Shown here: one piece after another, positions 8,175 through 16,496 of the stretch
Numbering within the stretch: the stretch's first letter is position 1
Layout of the letters: the number at the start of each line of letters is the position of its first letter
Source of the DNA: JAFANK01 sp036741695
GTDB taxonomy: Bacteria; Vulcanimicrobiota; Vulcanimicrobiia; Eremiobacterales; Eremiobacteraceae
Assembly (NCBI GenBank): GCA_036741695.1
Contig: DAINRU010000041.1
Span: forward strand, 1-16,496
Direction of reading: 5' to 3'
DNA length: 16,496 nt
The notes under the pieces: model-generated
Told to the model about the DNA's origin: nothing
The model's database searches: none
What the model saw: only the letters and a program-made list of their open reading frames with translations
Made by a program: the position numbers and the translations under genes

Positions 8175-9547
8175 AGCAGCGGGTGGTGGTGCTCGGCGGC
8201 GGCCCGGCGGGTGACGTCGCTGCCCTGCGTGCGGCGCAGCTCGGAGCGCAGGTGACGCTCGTCGAGCGGGCGCAGCTCGGCGGCACGTGCCTTAACTGGG
8301 GCTGCATCCCCACCAAATCGCTGCTCGCCGGCGCAGATCTGTTGCGCCGCATGCGGCATGCTGCGGATTTCGGCATCGAGATCAACGAACCGAAGATCAA
8401 CTTCCCGCGCATGATGGAGCGCAAGGAAGAGATCGTGGTCAAGCAACGCAATGGCGTTGAGGCGGCGGTCAAGCGCAAGAAGGTGGCGCTCGTGCGCGGC
8501 CAGGGCACGGTGCAGGGCGACGCGGTCGTCGTGCTCGACACGAAATACGAGTTCGACACGCTCATCGTCGCGGTGGGCACCGAGCCCGCCGAGCTGCCCG
8601 GCATTGATATGAAGCACGCCAACGTCCTGACCTCGAACGGCGTGCTGCGCTTAGCTGAGTTGCCGCGCAGCATCATCGTGTTGGGCGGTGGCGTCATCGG
8701 CGCGGAGTATGCGAGCTTTTTCGCCGCGCTCGGCACCAAGGTCACGATCGTCGAGATTCTGCCGCGCATCCTCACGCCGCTCGACGAACGCGCGGCCTCG
8801 TTCTTCCAGAAGATTTTGGAGAAAGACGGCGTCGTCGTCATGGCGGGCCGCAAGCTCGACGCGATCGTCGACTACGGCAGCGCGACCGCCAAGCTCACCG
8901 CCCGCCTCGACGACGGCACGTTGCTGTATGCGGACAAGCTCTTGATCTCGATCGGCCGCACGCCCCAGACGCGTGGTATCGGACTCGAGGCGGCGGGGGT
9001 CGTCATCGATGCGCGTGGCTTCATCCAGGTCGACGACTACCTGCGCACCGCCAATCCTAAGATCTATGCGGTAGGCGATTGCGCCGGCGGGCTCCAGCTT
9101 GCGCACAAAGCATCGGCCGAGGGACATCGCGCCGCTGAGAATGCGTTAGGGCCTCATCCCGCGCCCATGGATGCGACCGTCGTGCCGAGCTGTATCTACA
9201 CCCACCCCGAGATCGCGACGGTCGGCCTCAACGTGGATGCCGCCAAGGCCGCAGGTCACGAGGTCAAGACGGGGCAGGCGCGCTTCATCGGCTCAGGTAA
9301 GGCGCTCGGCGAGGGTGAGACGGACGGCTACGCGCAGATCGTCGCCGACGCAAAGACGGACCGCATCCTCGGTGCGACCATCATCGGCATCCACGCGGTT
9401 GAGATGATCCACGAGATCGCGGTCGCCATGGCTGATGCGCTCACCATGGATGAGCTCGGTTCTGTCATCCACGCTCATCCCACAGTGAGCGAGATGGTCA
9501 TGGACGCCGCCCAAGCGGGCGAAGGCGTGGCTCCATATCTTTCGTAG
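8171..9547 (+). CDS. lpdA: Dihydrolipoyl dehydrogenase (E3)
   Basis: The enzyme reoxidises dihydrolipoyl groups with FAD and NAD+, finishing the 2-oxoglutarate dehydrogenase cycle. The 458-residue product has the N-terminal FAD motif GGGPAG (9-14), the redox disulfide GGTC40LNWGC45IPTK, the NAD-binding motif GGGVIGAE (172-179), the second FAD motif VGDCAGG (301-307) and the interface catalytic pair in HAH436PTVSE441. All key residues are intact and the length is normal. I start it at GTG 8171, which overlaps the kgd stop as GTGA and has ACGAGG six bases upstream. The frame stays open further 5' to 7964 inside kgd, but that extension precedes the FAD motif and is the kgd sequence read in another frame. 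The overlap suggests translational coupling, giving matched amounts of E3 and the E2-E1 fusion. E3 may also serve other lipoyl enzymes of the cell, which cannot be judged here. Confidence 0.95.
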   Translation: MKQRVVVLGGGPAGDVAALRAAQLGAQVTLVERAQLGGTCLNWGCIPTKSLLAGADLLRRMRHAADFGIEINEPKINFPRMMERKEEIVVKQRNGVEAAVKRKKVALVRGQGTVQGDAVVVLDTKYEFDTLIVAVGTEPAELPGIDMKHANVLTSNGVLRLAELPRSIIVLGGGVIGAEYASFFAALGTKVTIVEILPRILTPLDERAASFFQKILEKDGVVVMAGRKLDAIVDYGSATAKLTARLDDGTLLYADKLLISIGRTPQTRGIGLEAAGVVIDARGFIQVDDYLRTANPKIYAVGDCAGGLQLAHKASAEGHRAAENALGPHPAPMDATVVPSCIYTHPEIATVGLNVDAAKAAGHEVKTGQARFIGSGKALGEGETDGYAQIVADAKTDRILGATIIGIHAVEMIHEIAVAMADALTMDELGSVIHAHPTVSEMVMDAAQAGEGVAPYLS

Positions 9548-9571
9548 CCGCAATGCGCGGATGTTTGAAGC

Positions 9572-9591
9572 AACGGACCTTTAGGTCCGTT
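9572..9591 (+). terminator. Candidate terminator hairpin after lpdA
   Basis: A perfect 8-bp inverted repeat (AACGGACC and GGTCCGTT) with a TTTA loop sits 24 bases after the lpdA stop codon. The downstream T-run is very short (TTT, then CAT), so termination may be partial or need Rho. Its place between lpdA and the lipoprotein gene fits the end of the kgd-lpdA operon. Confidence 0.5.
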
Positions 9592-9647
9592 TCATACGGG
9601 CAAGTATTCACCCGCCCTGTGTCGTACTCCAGCAGTCCTCGGTGCGT

Positions 9648-9653
9648 AAGGAG
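9648..9653 (+). promoter_or_regulatory. Ribosome binding site (AAGGAG) deciding the lipoprotein start
   Basis: AAGGAG lies six bases before ATG 9660. This favours that ATG over the in-frame GTG at 9642, which would place the Shine-Dalgarno inside the coding region and add six residues before the lipoprotein signal. Confidence 0.75.
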
Positions 9654-9659
9654 TCCTCG

Positions 9660-10147
9660 ATGCATTGGCGTCCTATCGTCGCGACGGCCCTCGCCAGCGT
9701 TGCCCTCCTCTCGTGCAGCAGCAAGAAGACGATCCAGACCCAGCAAGGCACGACAACCGTCGAGACCAACGTGCTGCATAACACATACAAGTACTCCAAT
9801 AAGGAAGGCACGGCGATCATCGGCAAGGGCGCGGTCGACGAAGCCGCACTCGGCCTGCCCTTCTATCCCGGCGCGATACAATCACAGACCGGCGCCATGG
9901 CCGCAAACACCACGCATGGCATTTCTCGGCAGGTCTCGCTGACGACCAAGAATCCGTTCAACCAGGTCTACGAGTGGTACAAGCGACGCATGCCGGCCGG
10001 CTCAGAGCAGGTCCACATGGAGACCACCGGCGGTTCGATCGCGACCTTCCTCGTCGGCAAGCCCAGCGACAGCGAGCAGAAGTCCGTCGAGATCCAGGCG
10101 TCCGGAGATACGACGACGATCCTGCTCTCGCACTTCCGCAACAACGG

Positions 10148-10151
<4 letters not shown>
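9660..10151 (+). CDS. Small lipoprotein of unknown function
   Basis: The 163-residue product begins with a lipoprotein signal peptide: MHWR, a hydrophobic core (6-17) and the lipobox LLSC with C19 as the acylated cysteine. The Leu at -2 is tolerated but not the commonest residue. The mature protein has a GLPFYPGA motif at 65-72, then a conserved-looking stretch (NPFNQVYEWYKRRMP, 98-112) and a beta-rich C-terminus. I recall this pattern, a YPGA element followed by a helix of the form FxxVxxWYKxxxP, in many uncharacterised secreted proteins, but no function is established. It should be anchored to the outer face of a membrane. The start is fixed by AAGGAG six bases upstream of the ATG. Its TAG stop overlaps the stop of the convergent clpB gene (CTAG), so there is no room for a terminator between the two. 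Confidence 0.85.
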
Positions 10152-12779
<2,628 letters not shown>

Positions 12780-12787
<8 letters not shown>

Positions 12788-12839
12788 GAGGCCTCACACC
12801 GGGGTTATGGGCTGCCGCTTCGTCTATTCGCTCAGCCAT
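12780..12839 (-). CDS. Possible 19-residue leader ORF overlapping the clpB start
   Basis: On the minus strand, ATG 12839 opens a 19-codon frame (MAERIDEAAAHNPGVRPHG) that stops with TAA inside the first codons of clpB, overlapping its start by 8 bases. Upstream lies a purine-rich stretch (GGAGCTAAGGAAG) that resembles a Shine-Dalgarno region, better than the one in front of clpB itself. Translation of this leader could feed ribosomes to clpB by termination-reinitiation. The ORF is short enough to arise by chance, and the peptide resembles nothing I know. The rest of the 12788-12965 gap holds no other gene I can support and no convincing promoter in either direction. Confidence 0.25.
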
Positions 12840-12955
12840 CGGGACTTTTCTTCCTTAGCTCCTTGTCGCGTGTGCGCTTACGCGTGATAGTCCACGCCAA
12901 GCCCAGGCTTCGCCCTCTAGCGTGCGTCTGTTCGCGTTGACGAAGGCCCACTCGT

Positions 12956-12960
12956 GGAGG
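12956..12960 (+). promoter_or_regulatory. Ribosome binding site (GGAGG) deciding a TTG start
   Basis: GGAGG lies five bases before TTG 12966. The in-frame GTG at 12954 sits upstream of this site and would place it inside the coding sequence, so TTG 12966 is the preferred start of the fused pseudopilin gene. Confidence 0.65.
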
Positions 12961-12965
12961 TACCA

Positions 12966-14441
12966 TTGGCCAAAGCGCGCCGGCCCCGGGCGGAAACGAC
13001 ATTGCGACATTTCACTCCGGCGTTTTTCCTCATTGGCGCAGCTCTCATGACGCTCGCCAGCGTCCGCGCGGGCGCGGGTCCCGCACCGCTCCCGGCCGCG
13101 GTCGCGCAGATCGCATCATTCCACGGCCGCCTCACCTACGAGGCTCGCTCCGTCGAGAACCCAGACCTTCGCGTGAATGGGTCGCTCGTCGTCAACCAAG
13201 ACGGGTGGTCGCTCGACGAGCGATCCACAAGCTCGGAGGTCTTCGCCTCAAATCAGGCCTCGTGGATCCGCAGCGGGGCGCAGACGCTCGTTTTCGACGA
13301 TCCGTTCGACGTCGATGCGCTTGCCAATTCATGGGCGGTGCTGCTGGCACGAGGGTCCCAGGCGCAGTTCGTCCCAGACCCCGGCGGCTCGTCGTGGACG
13401 TCGGACGACGGCATACGCATCTTCATGGATGCGGATCGCAGTGAGGTCATTGGCGCCGCCGACACGAAAAATGCCGCCTCGTTTGCCTATGCGGACTGGG
13501 TTGAGATCAGCGGGCTGCGCCTCCCACAATCGATCGTGCGTCTGCGAGACGGGGTCACCGTCGCCGCGTTCACGGTCGACGGCTACAGAGTCGGCTGGGC
13601 TCCGGCCGAGGCTTTGGCTCCTCGCGCGCAGAGCGCGCAGCAGGTCGAGGGGCCCACGCCCGCGTCACCCTTCCAGCCGGTCGTCTCAGCGCCCGTGTGG
13701 CGGCGCTTCAGCATCGTGTTCGCGCTCTTGGTCATTGCGCTGGGCATTGTCGCCTGGACACGGCGCGACGCGCTTGCGGAACGTCTTGCTAGGCGTCTCT
13801 CAAGCGATCCCCGTGCGTGGCGGACCGTGGGCGAGACCGTCTTCGTCTCACCCGAGGGCATCTTGTCGTACGAGGGGCGTTCCTATCGGGTTGGTGCGGT
13901 CTTCCACAATCGCGTCGCGCGCATCCAATCCTCGCCGCTCTTCATCCGGGTGAGCGCACCAGGCGTCCCACGAGCGATGGTCCTCGCGCGCAAGTTCCCT
14001 CGCACGGCACCGTTGGCACCGGCCGCTCGCCGCTCCGCCGGCGGATTCACGCTCGTCGAGGCGCTGACGGCGTGTGCGCTGTTCGCCTCGGTCATCGTGG
14101 CGGCTGTCTTCCCAGCATTGGTCGTGCTCGCTCACGCAGATCACCTTGCCGCGCAGCGACAGACGGCATTGCGGATCGCGGCGAACGCGCTGGCCGATGA
14201 GCAAGCCGCGCTGGCATATGGATATTCGATCGAAGAGAATTCGACGGTCTCGAAAGTGGACGGGATGACGCTGAGGGAGACGGTGAGCCCATCGCCGGTC
14301 GGCGGGCTTTTCGACCTCACAGTCGACGTCACAGGTCCAAGCGGCCAGACGCTGGCCCGCATCGTCACGCAACTCGGCCCGCCCGTCCCCCCGCCCGGCG
14401 CGCATGCGCCCACCCCCGCTCCCTCGGGTTCGCCGCGATGA
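12966..14441 (+). CDS. LolA-like exported domain fused to a GspI/PilV-like pseudopilin
   Basis: From TTG 12966 (GGAGG five bases upstream) the product is 491 residues. Residues 1-36 are a signal peptide or first membrane segment, with a basic start and a hydrophobic run at 18-33. Residues about 42-215 form a beta-rich domain resembling LolA/LppX-type carriers (FHGRLTYEA at 52-60, ISGLRLPQSIVRLRDG at 181-196). A membrane segment spans about 248-264, followed by a basic stretch (RRDALAERLARR, 266-277) that should be cytosolic. A small beta-rich module covers 285-342. Then comes a type III (prepilin) signal: RRSAGG360|F361TLVE365, with Glu at +5, and a hydrophobic helix to about 388. The 131-residue tail resembles GspI/PilV minor pseudopilins. 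Predicted topology puts the G|F site at the cytosolic face, where prepilin peptidase acts. An internal start at ATG 13977 (M338) is possible. The stop overlaps the next ATG. The LolA-like call is tentative. Confidence 0.8.
   Translation: MAKARRPRAETTLRHFTPAFFLIGAALMTLASVRAGAGPAPLPAAVAQIASFHGRLTYEARSVENPDLRVNGSLVVNQDGWSLDERSTSSEVFASNQASWIRSGAQTLVFDDPFDVDALANSWAVLLARGSQAQFVPDPGGSSWTSDDGIRIFMDADRSEVIGAADTKNAASFAYADWVEISGLRLPQSIVRLRDGVTVAAFTVDGYRVGWAPAEALAPRAQSAQQVEGPTPASPFQPVVSAPVWRRFSIVFALLVIALGIVAWTRRDALAERLARRLSSDPRAWRTVGETVFVSPEGILSYEGRSYRVGAVFHNRVARIQSSPLFIRVSAPGVPRAMVLARKFPRTAPLAPAARRSAGGFTLVEALTACALFASVIVAAVFPALVVLAHADHLAAQRQTALRIAANALADEQAALAYGYSIEENSTVSKVDGMTLRETVSPSPVGGLFDLTVDVTGPSGQTLARIVTQLGPPVPPPGAHAPTPAPSGSPR
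14043..14048 (+). other. Predicted prepilin-peptidase cleavage site (G360|F361) inside the fusion protein
   Basis: GGA-TTC encodes the Gly|Phe junction of a class III signal with Glu at +5 and a following hydrophobic helix, preceded by a basic leader (RKFPR, RR). In ordinary pseudopilins this site lies within about 30 residues of the N-terminus; here it lies 360 residues in. Cleavage would release a pseudopilin of 131 residues from the membrane-anchored front half. Confidence 0.65.
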
Positions 14442-15139
14442 CGCTGAGATGTATGAGGGGAGCGCGGCGCGGCATCGTGCTGGTCACGACGCTGCTTGCG
14501 GTCGTTCTCATCATGGCGCTGCTCGCGGTCATGGTCGATATCGATACCGCCGGTCTGCGCGCAACGGTCGAAGAGTCACGCTCCGCTCAGGCTCTCGCCG
14601 CGGCCGATGCTGGCGCGCAGTGGGTGCGCGCCTTGCTCCAGCAACATGATGGAGATCTCAGCGCGGTGCTGACGGACCTCGCAAAGGCGCACAGCACGAC
14701 GACGCTAGCTATCGATGCGGATACGAGCGCGCAGGTGCTCGTCGGTCTTCAGGCCCCCGGTGCAAGCCGCAGTCCCGACCACATCGACCTGAACGTCGAG
14801 GCTAACCCGCAGATCGCAGAAGCTCCGCTACAGGTCGTGTCGACCGCCATCATCACCACCGGTGGAACTGTTGTCGCGTCGAGGACGGTCACCACCTTGT
14901 TGCGCTGCTTCCATCACGTTCCGCCATATTCTGAGGTCGTCGGCGTTATCGACGATGGCGGGCCCTCGTCGATCTTCAGCCCTGGAGACCCGGCTGGCCA
15001 GGTCGGCTCGACCTATGCCACCGACCTGCGCATCCACGTGTCGACGGAGGTCGGTAGCGCATCGCCCGTGCCCGCAAGCACCTTCAAGGACGACTCGTGG
15101 TCGGACGGCAACCCGGGAGCGCCTGGTCTCCTCCCATGA
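14438..15139 (+). CDS. GspK/PilX-like minor pseudopilin
   Basis: The 233-residue protein starts with a basic leader (RGARRG12) followed by IVLVTTLLAVVLIMALLAVM and then a helix ending ESRSAQALAAADAGAQWVRA (quoted in part). This is the PilX/GspK N-terminal pattern: a Gly before the hydrophobic helix, no Glu at +5 (as known for GspK), and an A-x-x-AADAGxxW segment. In the type II and type IV machines such proteins sit at the pseudopilus tip. The rest is not recognisable and ends in a Gly/Pro-rich tail. The ATG overlaps the upstream stop (ATGA). A second in-frame ATG at 14453 would give a shorter leader (MRGARRG) that suits prepilin peptidase better. Its own stop overlaps the next gene's ATG, so all three pseudopilin genes form one translationally coupled operon. 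Confidence 0.8.
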   Translation: MTLRCMRGARRGIVLVTTLLAVVLIMALLAVMVDIDTAGLRATVEESRSAQALAAADAGAQWVRALLQQHDGDLSAVLTDLAKAHSTTTLAIDADTSAQVLVGLQAPGASRSPDHIDLNVEANPQIAEAPLQVVSTAIITTGGTVVASRTVTTLLRCFHHVPPYSEVVGVIDDGGPSSIFSPGDPAGQVGSTYATDLRIHVSTEVGSASPVPASTFKDDSWSDGNPGAPGLLP

Positions 15140-15645
15140 CGCAGCGCGGCATCTCATACCTAGAGGCTCTCGTCGTGGTGGCAGTGGTCGCCGTGCTCGC
15201 GGCGACGGTGGTCGTCCCGGCGTATCGCAGCTACCTTCACTCCCGGGCACCACGCGACGCGGCGACCACGCTTGCGCAAGATCTCGGTCTCTTGGAACGT
15301 GCGGCGCGCAATGGCGCGCGAGACGAGGGCGCGTCGCTCATCATCGTCTCCGCGGACCCCCTCGTCTATCGCTGCTATCGCGGCCGACCTAGCGGGGTAG
15401 ATCCCAATTCATCTCTGCGCGCCCTGCTCGTCGAACGGAGATTCCCAGACGTCGCGCTCGGCGCGGGCCCGATCGATGCCGCGACGCCGCTGCTCTATGC
15501 AAGCAATGGCAGCGCACAATATGTCGAGGGCGGGACCGTCGCCGACCAGCACAGCACGATTGCATTCTCGCTGCAACAGCGGCCGCGGGGCACGACTGCG
15601 GCTGTCTCCCTCGACTTGTTCACAGGCGCCGTCTCGTTGCCATAA
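15136..15645 (+). CDS. GspH/FimT-like minor pseudopilin
   Basis: The 169-residue product begins MTQRG5|ISYLE10, a short basic leader and a prepilin-peptidase site with Glu at +5, then a hydrophobic helix (ALVVVAVVAVLAATVVVPAY) ending in the usual Pro-Ala-Tyr. The helix continues with DAATTLAQDLGLLERAAR, the pattern of GspH/FimT, in which a long N-terminal helix packs on a beta domain. The remainder is beta-rich and ends with DLFTGAVSLP, as often seen in this family. I start it at ATG 15136, which overlaps the upstream TGA. An in-frame ATG at 15097 would add 13 residues encoded within the preceding gene and would bury the leader. A role in pilus or pseudopilus priming is inferred from the family; the partner machinery is not in this window. 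Confidence 0.87.
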   Translation: MTQRGISYLEALVVVAVVAVLAATVVVPAYRSYLHSRAPRDAATTLAQDLGLLERAARNGARDEGASLIIVSADPLVYRCYRGRPSGVDPNSSLRALLVERRFPDVALGAGPIDAATPLLYASNGSAQYVEGGTVADQHSTIAFSLQQRPRGTTAAVSLDLFTGAVSLP

Positions 15646-15699
15646 CGCGGTTGCGTTCCAGATCACACGATCGACCGTAGAAACGTCTCCTGCGGCGCA

Positions 15700-15728
15700 T
15701 TGACGCGGGCCCACAGCCTGCCGATAAC
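15700..15728 (+). promoter_or_regulatory. Sigma70-like promoter for the small membrane protein
   Basis: TTGACG (15700-15705) and GATAAC (15723-15728) are separated by exactly 17 bases. They match the housekeeping consensus at five of six and four of six positions. Transcription would start near 15735, giving a leader of about 15 bases before ATG 15750. The element lies in the gap after the pseudopilin operon, so the downstream gene probably has its own promoter. Confidence 0.5.
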
Positions 15729-15749
15729 AAAAGCGGAGAGTGATCCGTC

Positions 15750-16034
15750 ATGATAAAGCTTGCGATCGTCGCCGTGGCCGCCTACGTCGCCTGGCGCTAT
15801 TACGGTTGGCATGGCGCCGCAGCGGTGGTTGGCGTCTATTTGCTGTTCTCGATCGTCAGCTGGATGCTGACGAAGGCCAGCGCGAATGCCGCGCGCCAAG
15901 AAGCAGCCCGGCACATGAGCCGCAAACTCTCGGAGGACGAGAAAGCCCATCTGGCCGCGACTCACGAGCATCAGCGGGCGATGCACGATCATAAGGCCCA
16001 GTTCGATCCCGAGCTGCGCAAGCGCGGACTGTAG
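15750..16034 (+). CDS. Small His-rich membrane protein of unknown function
   Basis: The 94-residue protein has two hydrophobic segments (about 4-17 and 22-41) joined by a short turn (RYYGWHG), then a polar, strongly charged helix-prone tail. The tail holds six histidines within 27 residues (H55, H67, H72, H74, H79, H81), including THEHQRAMHDH at 71-81, which could bind metal or may just be a polar helix. Both the N-terminus and the tail are predicted on the same side of the membrane, most likely the cytosol given the basic residues after the second segment (TKASANAARQ). I do not recognise the family. GGAG lies 11 bases before ATG 15750, which is rather far. A sigma70-like promoter sits just upstream and a strong hairpin just downstream, so it looks like a single-gene transcript. 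Confidence 0.7.
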   Translation: MIKLAIVAVAAYVAWRYYGWHGAAAVVGVYLLFSIVSWMLTKASANAARQEAARHMSRKLSEDEKAHLAATHEHQRAMHDHKAQFDPELRKRGL

Positions 16035-16043
16035 TCGAGGGAA

Positions 16044-16067
16044 AAGGCGCGAGGTGACTCGCGCCTT
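16044..16067. terminator. Hairpin terminator between convergent genes
   Basis: A perfect 10-bp inverted repeat (AAGGCGCGAG and CTCGCGCCTT) with a GTGA loop starts 10 bases after the TAG of the membrane protein and ends 5 bases before the TAA of the minus-strand gene. On the minus strand the stem is followed by TTCCC, giving a T4 run across the stem end; on the plus strand by CGCTTTAG. It is placed to end both transcripts. Confidence 0.75.
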
Positions 16068-16071
16068 CGCT

Positions 16072-16496
16072 TTAGTCCTCTTGGAGCTTGTCGGGGCCTG
16101 GATCCCCGCCAGCCGCCGCGATCTCGAGCCGGCCGAGGAAATACTCCCAACCTTTTGCGTGCTGTTCCGCTGACTCCGGCGTCGGCAGATCGCGATGCAC
16201 GAGCCGCAGGAGCGTTCCCGCTCCGTCTGGGCGCAAGGTGAACTCGAGCGTGCTCGAACCGGGTTTGGTGATCGCATCGTCGCCATCCCAGCCCCAGGTC
16301 ATTACCAGGCGCTCCGGAGGCCGGACCTCCACGAAGGTCCCCACCGCGATGTCTTCTTTGGTCATCTCCAAACGGAAGGGATTGCCCGGCTTGGGATCCC
16401 AGCTGCCGCCGATGCTCATCCAGCGGCGCAGCTTGGCTTGCTCGATCAAGAACGCGAAGACCGTCTCCGGCCTAGCGTTGATCCGTATCTCTTGCT
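16072..16496 (-). CDS. AHSA1/SRPBCC-domain protein, N-terminus cut by window edge
   Basis: The frame is open from the right edge to TAA at 16072-16074, about 141 residues. It starts inside the first strand of an AHSA1-type START-like fold: EIRINARPETVFAFL, then RRWMSIG, NPFRLEM, GTFVEVRPPERLVMTWGW, STLEFTLRPDGAGTLLRLVHRDLP and a final HAKGWEYFLGRLE helix. These are the usual landmarks of the activator of Hsp90 ATPase 1-like family, a hydrophobic-cavity fold whose bacterial members mostly have no proven function. Only a few residues appear to be missing at the front. The TTG at 16447-16449 is not the start, because the conserved first strand lies upstream of it. The gene converges on the small membrane protein, with a shared hairpin between them. 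Confidence 0.88.
   Translation of the reverse strand, partial: QEIRINARPETVFAFLIEQAKLRRWMSIGGSWDPKPGNPFRLEMTKEDIAVGTFVEVRPPERLVMTWGWDGDDAITKPGSSTLEFTLRPDGAGTLLRLVHRDLPTPESAEQHAKGWEYFLGRLEIAAAGGDPGPDKLQED

Noticed and set aside
12788..12965. CIRCE operator or sigma32 promoter in front of clpB
   Set aside because: I searched by eye for TTAGCACTC/GAGTGCTAA arms and for CTTGAA with CCCCAT and found neither. A small CGCGT/ACGCG inverted repeat near 12867-12884 is too short to interpret.
12937..12966. Promoter TTGACG with TACCAT 18 bases later, before the pseudopilin fusion gene
   Set aside because: The -10 would overlap the TTG start that has GGAGG in front of it. It would only make sense with a later start (for example TTG 13002), for which the ribosome site is poor.
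15644..15657. AACGC-GGTT-GCGTT hairpin at the end of the pseudopilin operon as a terminator
   Set aside because: A 5-bp stem that includes the stop codon and lacks a T-run is too weak to call.

Overview
The window is a GC-rich (roughly 65% by eye), densely packed bacterial chromosome segment with twelve protein genes and one doubtful leader ORF. I see no RNA genes, insertion sequences, CRISPR arrays or phage genes. Signal peptides, a lipoprotein and a pseudopilin cluster are present. The fused E2-E1 2-oxoglutarate dehydrogenase resembles the actinobacterial Kgd/OdhA architecture, but it carries its own lipoyl domain, which the actinobacterial enzymes lack. I suspect an uncultured or poorly sampled high-GC phylum such as Eremiobacterota (WPS-2) or a neighbour. 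That placement is a guess from gene style and cannot be proved from this sequence.

Layout. Positions 1-1560 (minus strand, cut by the left edge) encode an exported phosphodiester glycosidase (NAGPA-like) followed by an Ig-like domain. It has a GTG start. Only 24 bp away, and divergent, a tight plus-strand run begins: an exported protein of unknown function (1585-2514), a class A beta-lactamase-fold serine hydrolase without a signal peptide (2511-3353) and a FabG-like SDR (3350-4111), joined by ATGA overlaps. After an 85-bp gap come kgd (4197-8174; lipoyl, E2 and E1 in one 1325-residue chain) and lpdA (8171-9547; E3), coupled by a GTGA overlap. Together they could supply a whole 2-oxoglutarate dehydrogenase complex from two polypeptides. 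A hairpin follows, then a small lipoprotein (9660-10151), whose stop codon overlaps that of the convergent chaperone gene clpB (10148-12787, minus).

Divergent from clpB is a three-gene pseudopilin operon. Its first gene (12966-14441) is unusual: an exported LolA-like domain, a membrane segment and a small cytosolic linker domain are fused in frame to a GspI/PilV-like pseudopilin, with the prepilin-peptidase site in the middle of the protein. It is followed by a GspK/PilX-like protein (14438-15139) and a GspH/FimT-like pseudopilin (15136-15645), again with ATGA overlaps. These look like parts of a type II secretion or type IV pilus tip complex. No assembly ATPase, platform protein or secretin lies in the window. 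The right end holds a small His-rich membrane protein with its own sigma70-like promoter, a strong hairpin suited to terminating from both sides, and a partial AHSA1/SRPBCC-domain gene on the minus strand.

The most notable points are the self-lipoylated Kgd-type fusion and the pseudopilin buried inside a longer membrane protein. Several genes here use GTG or TTG starts, so ATG-only gene calling would miss or truncate them.
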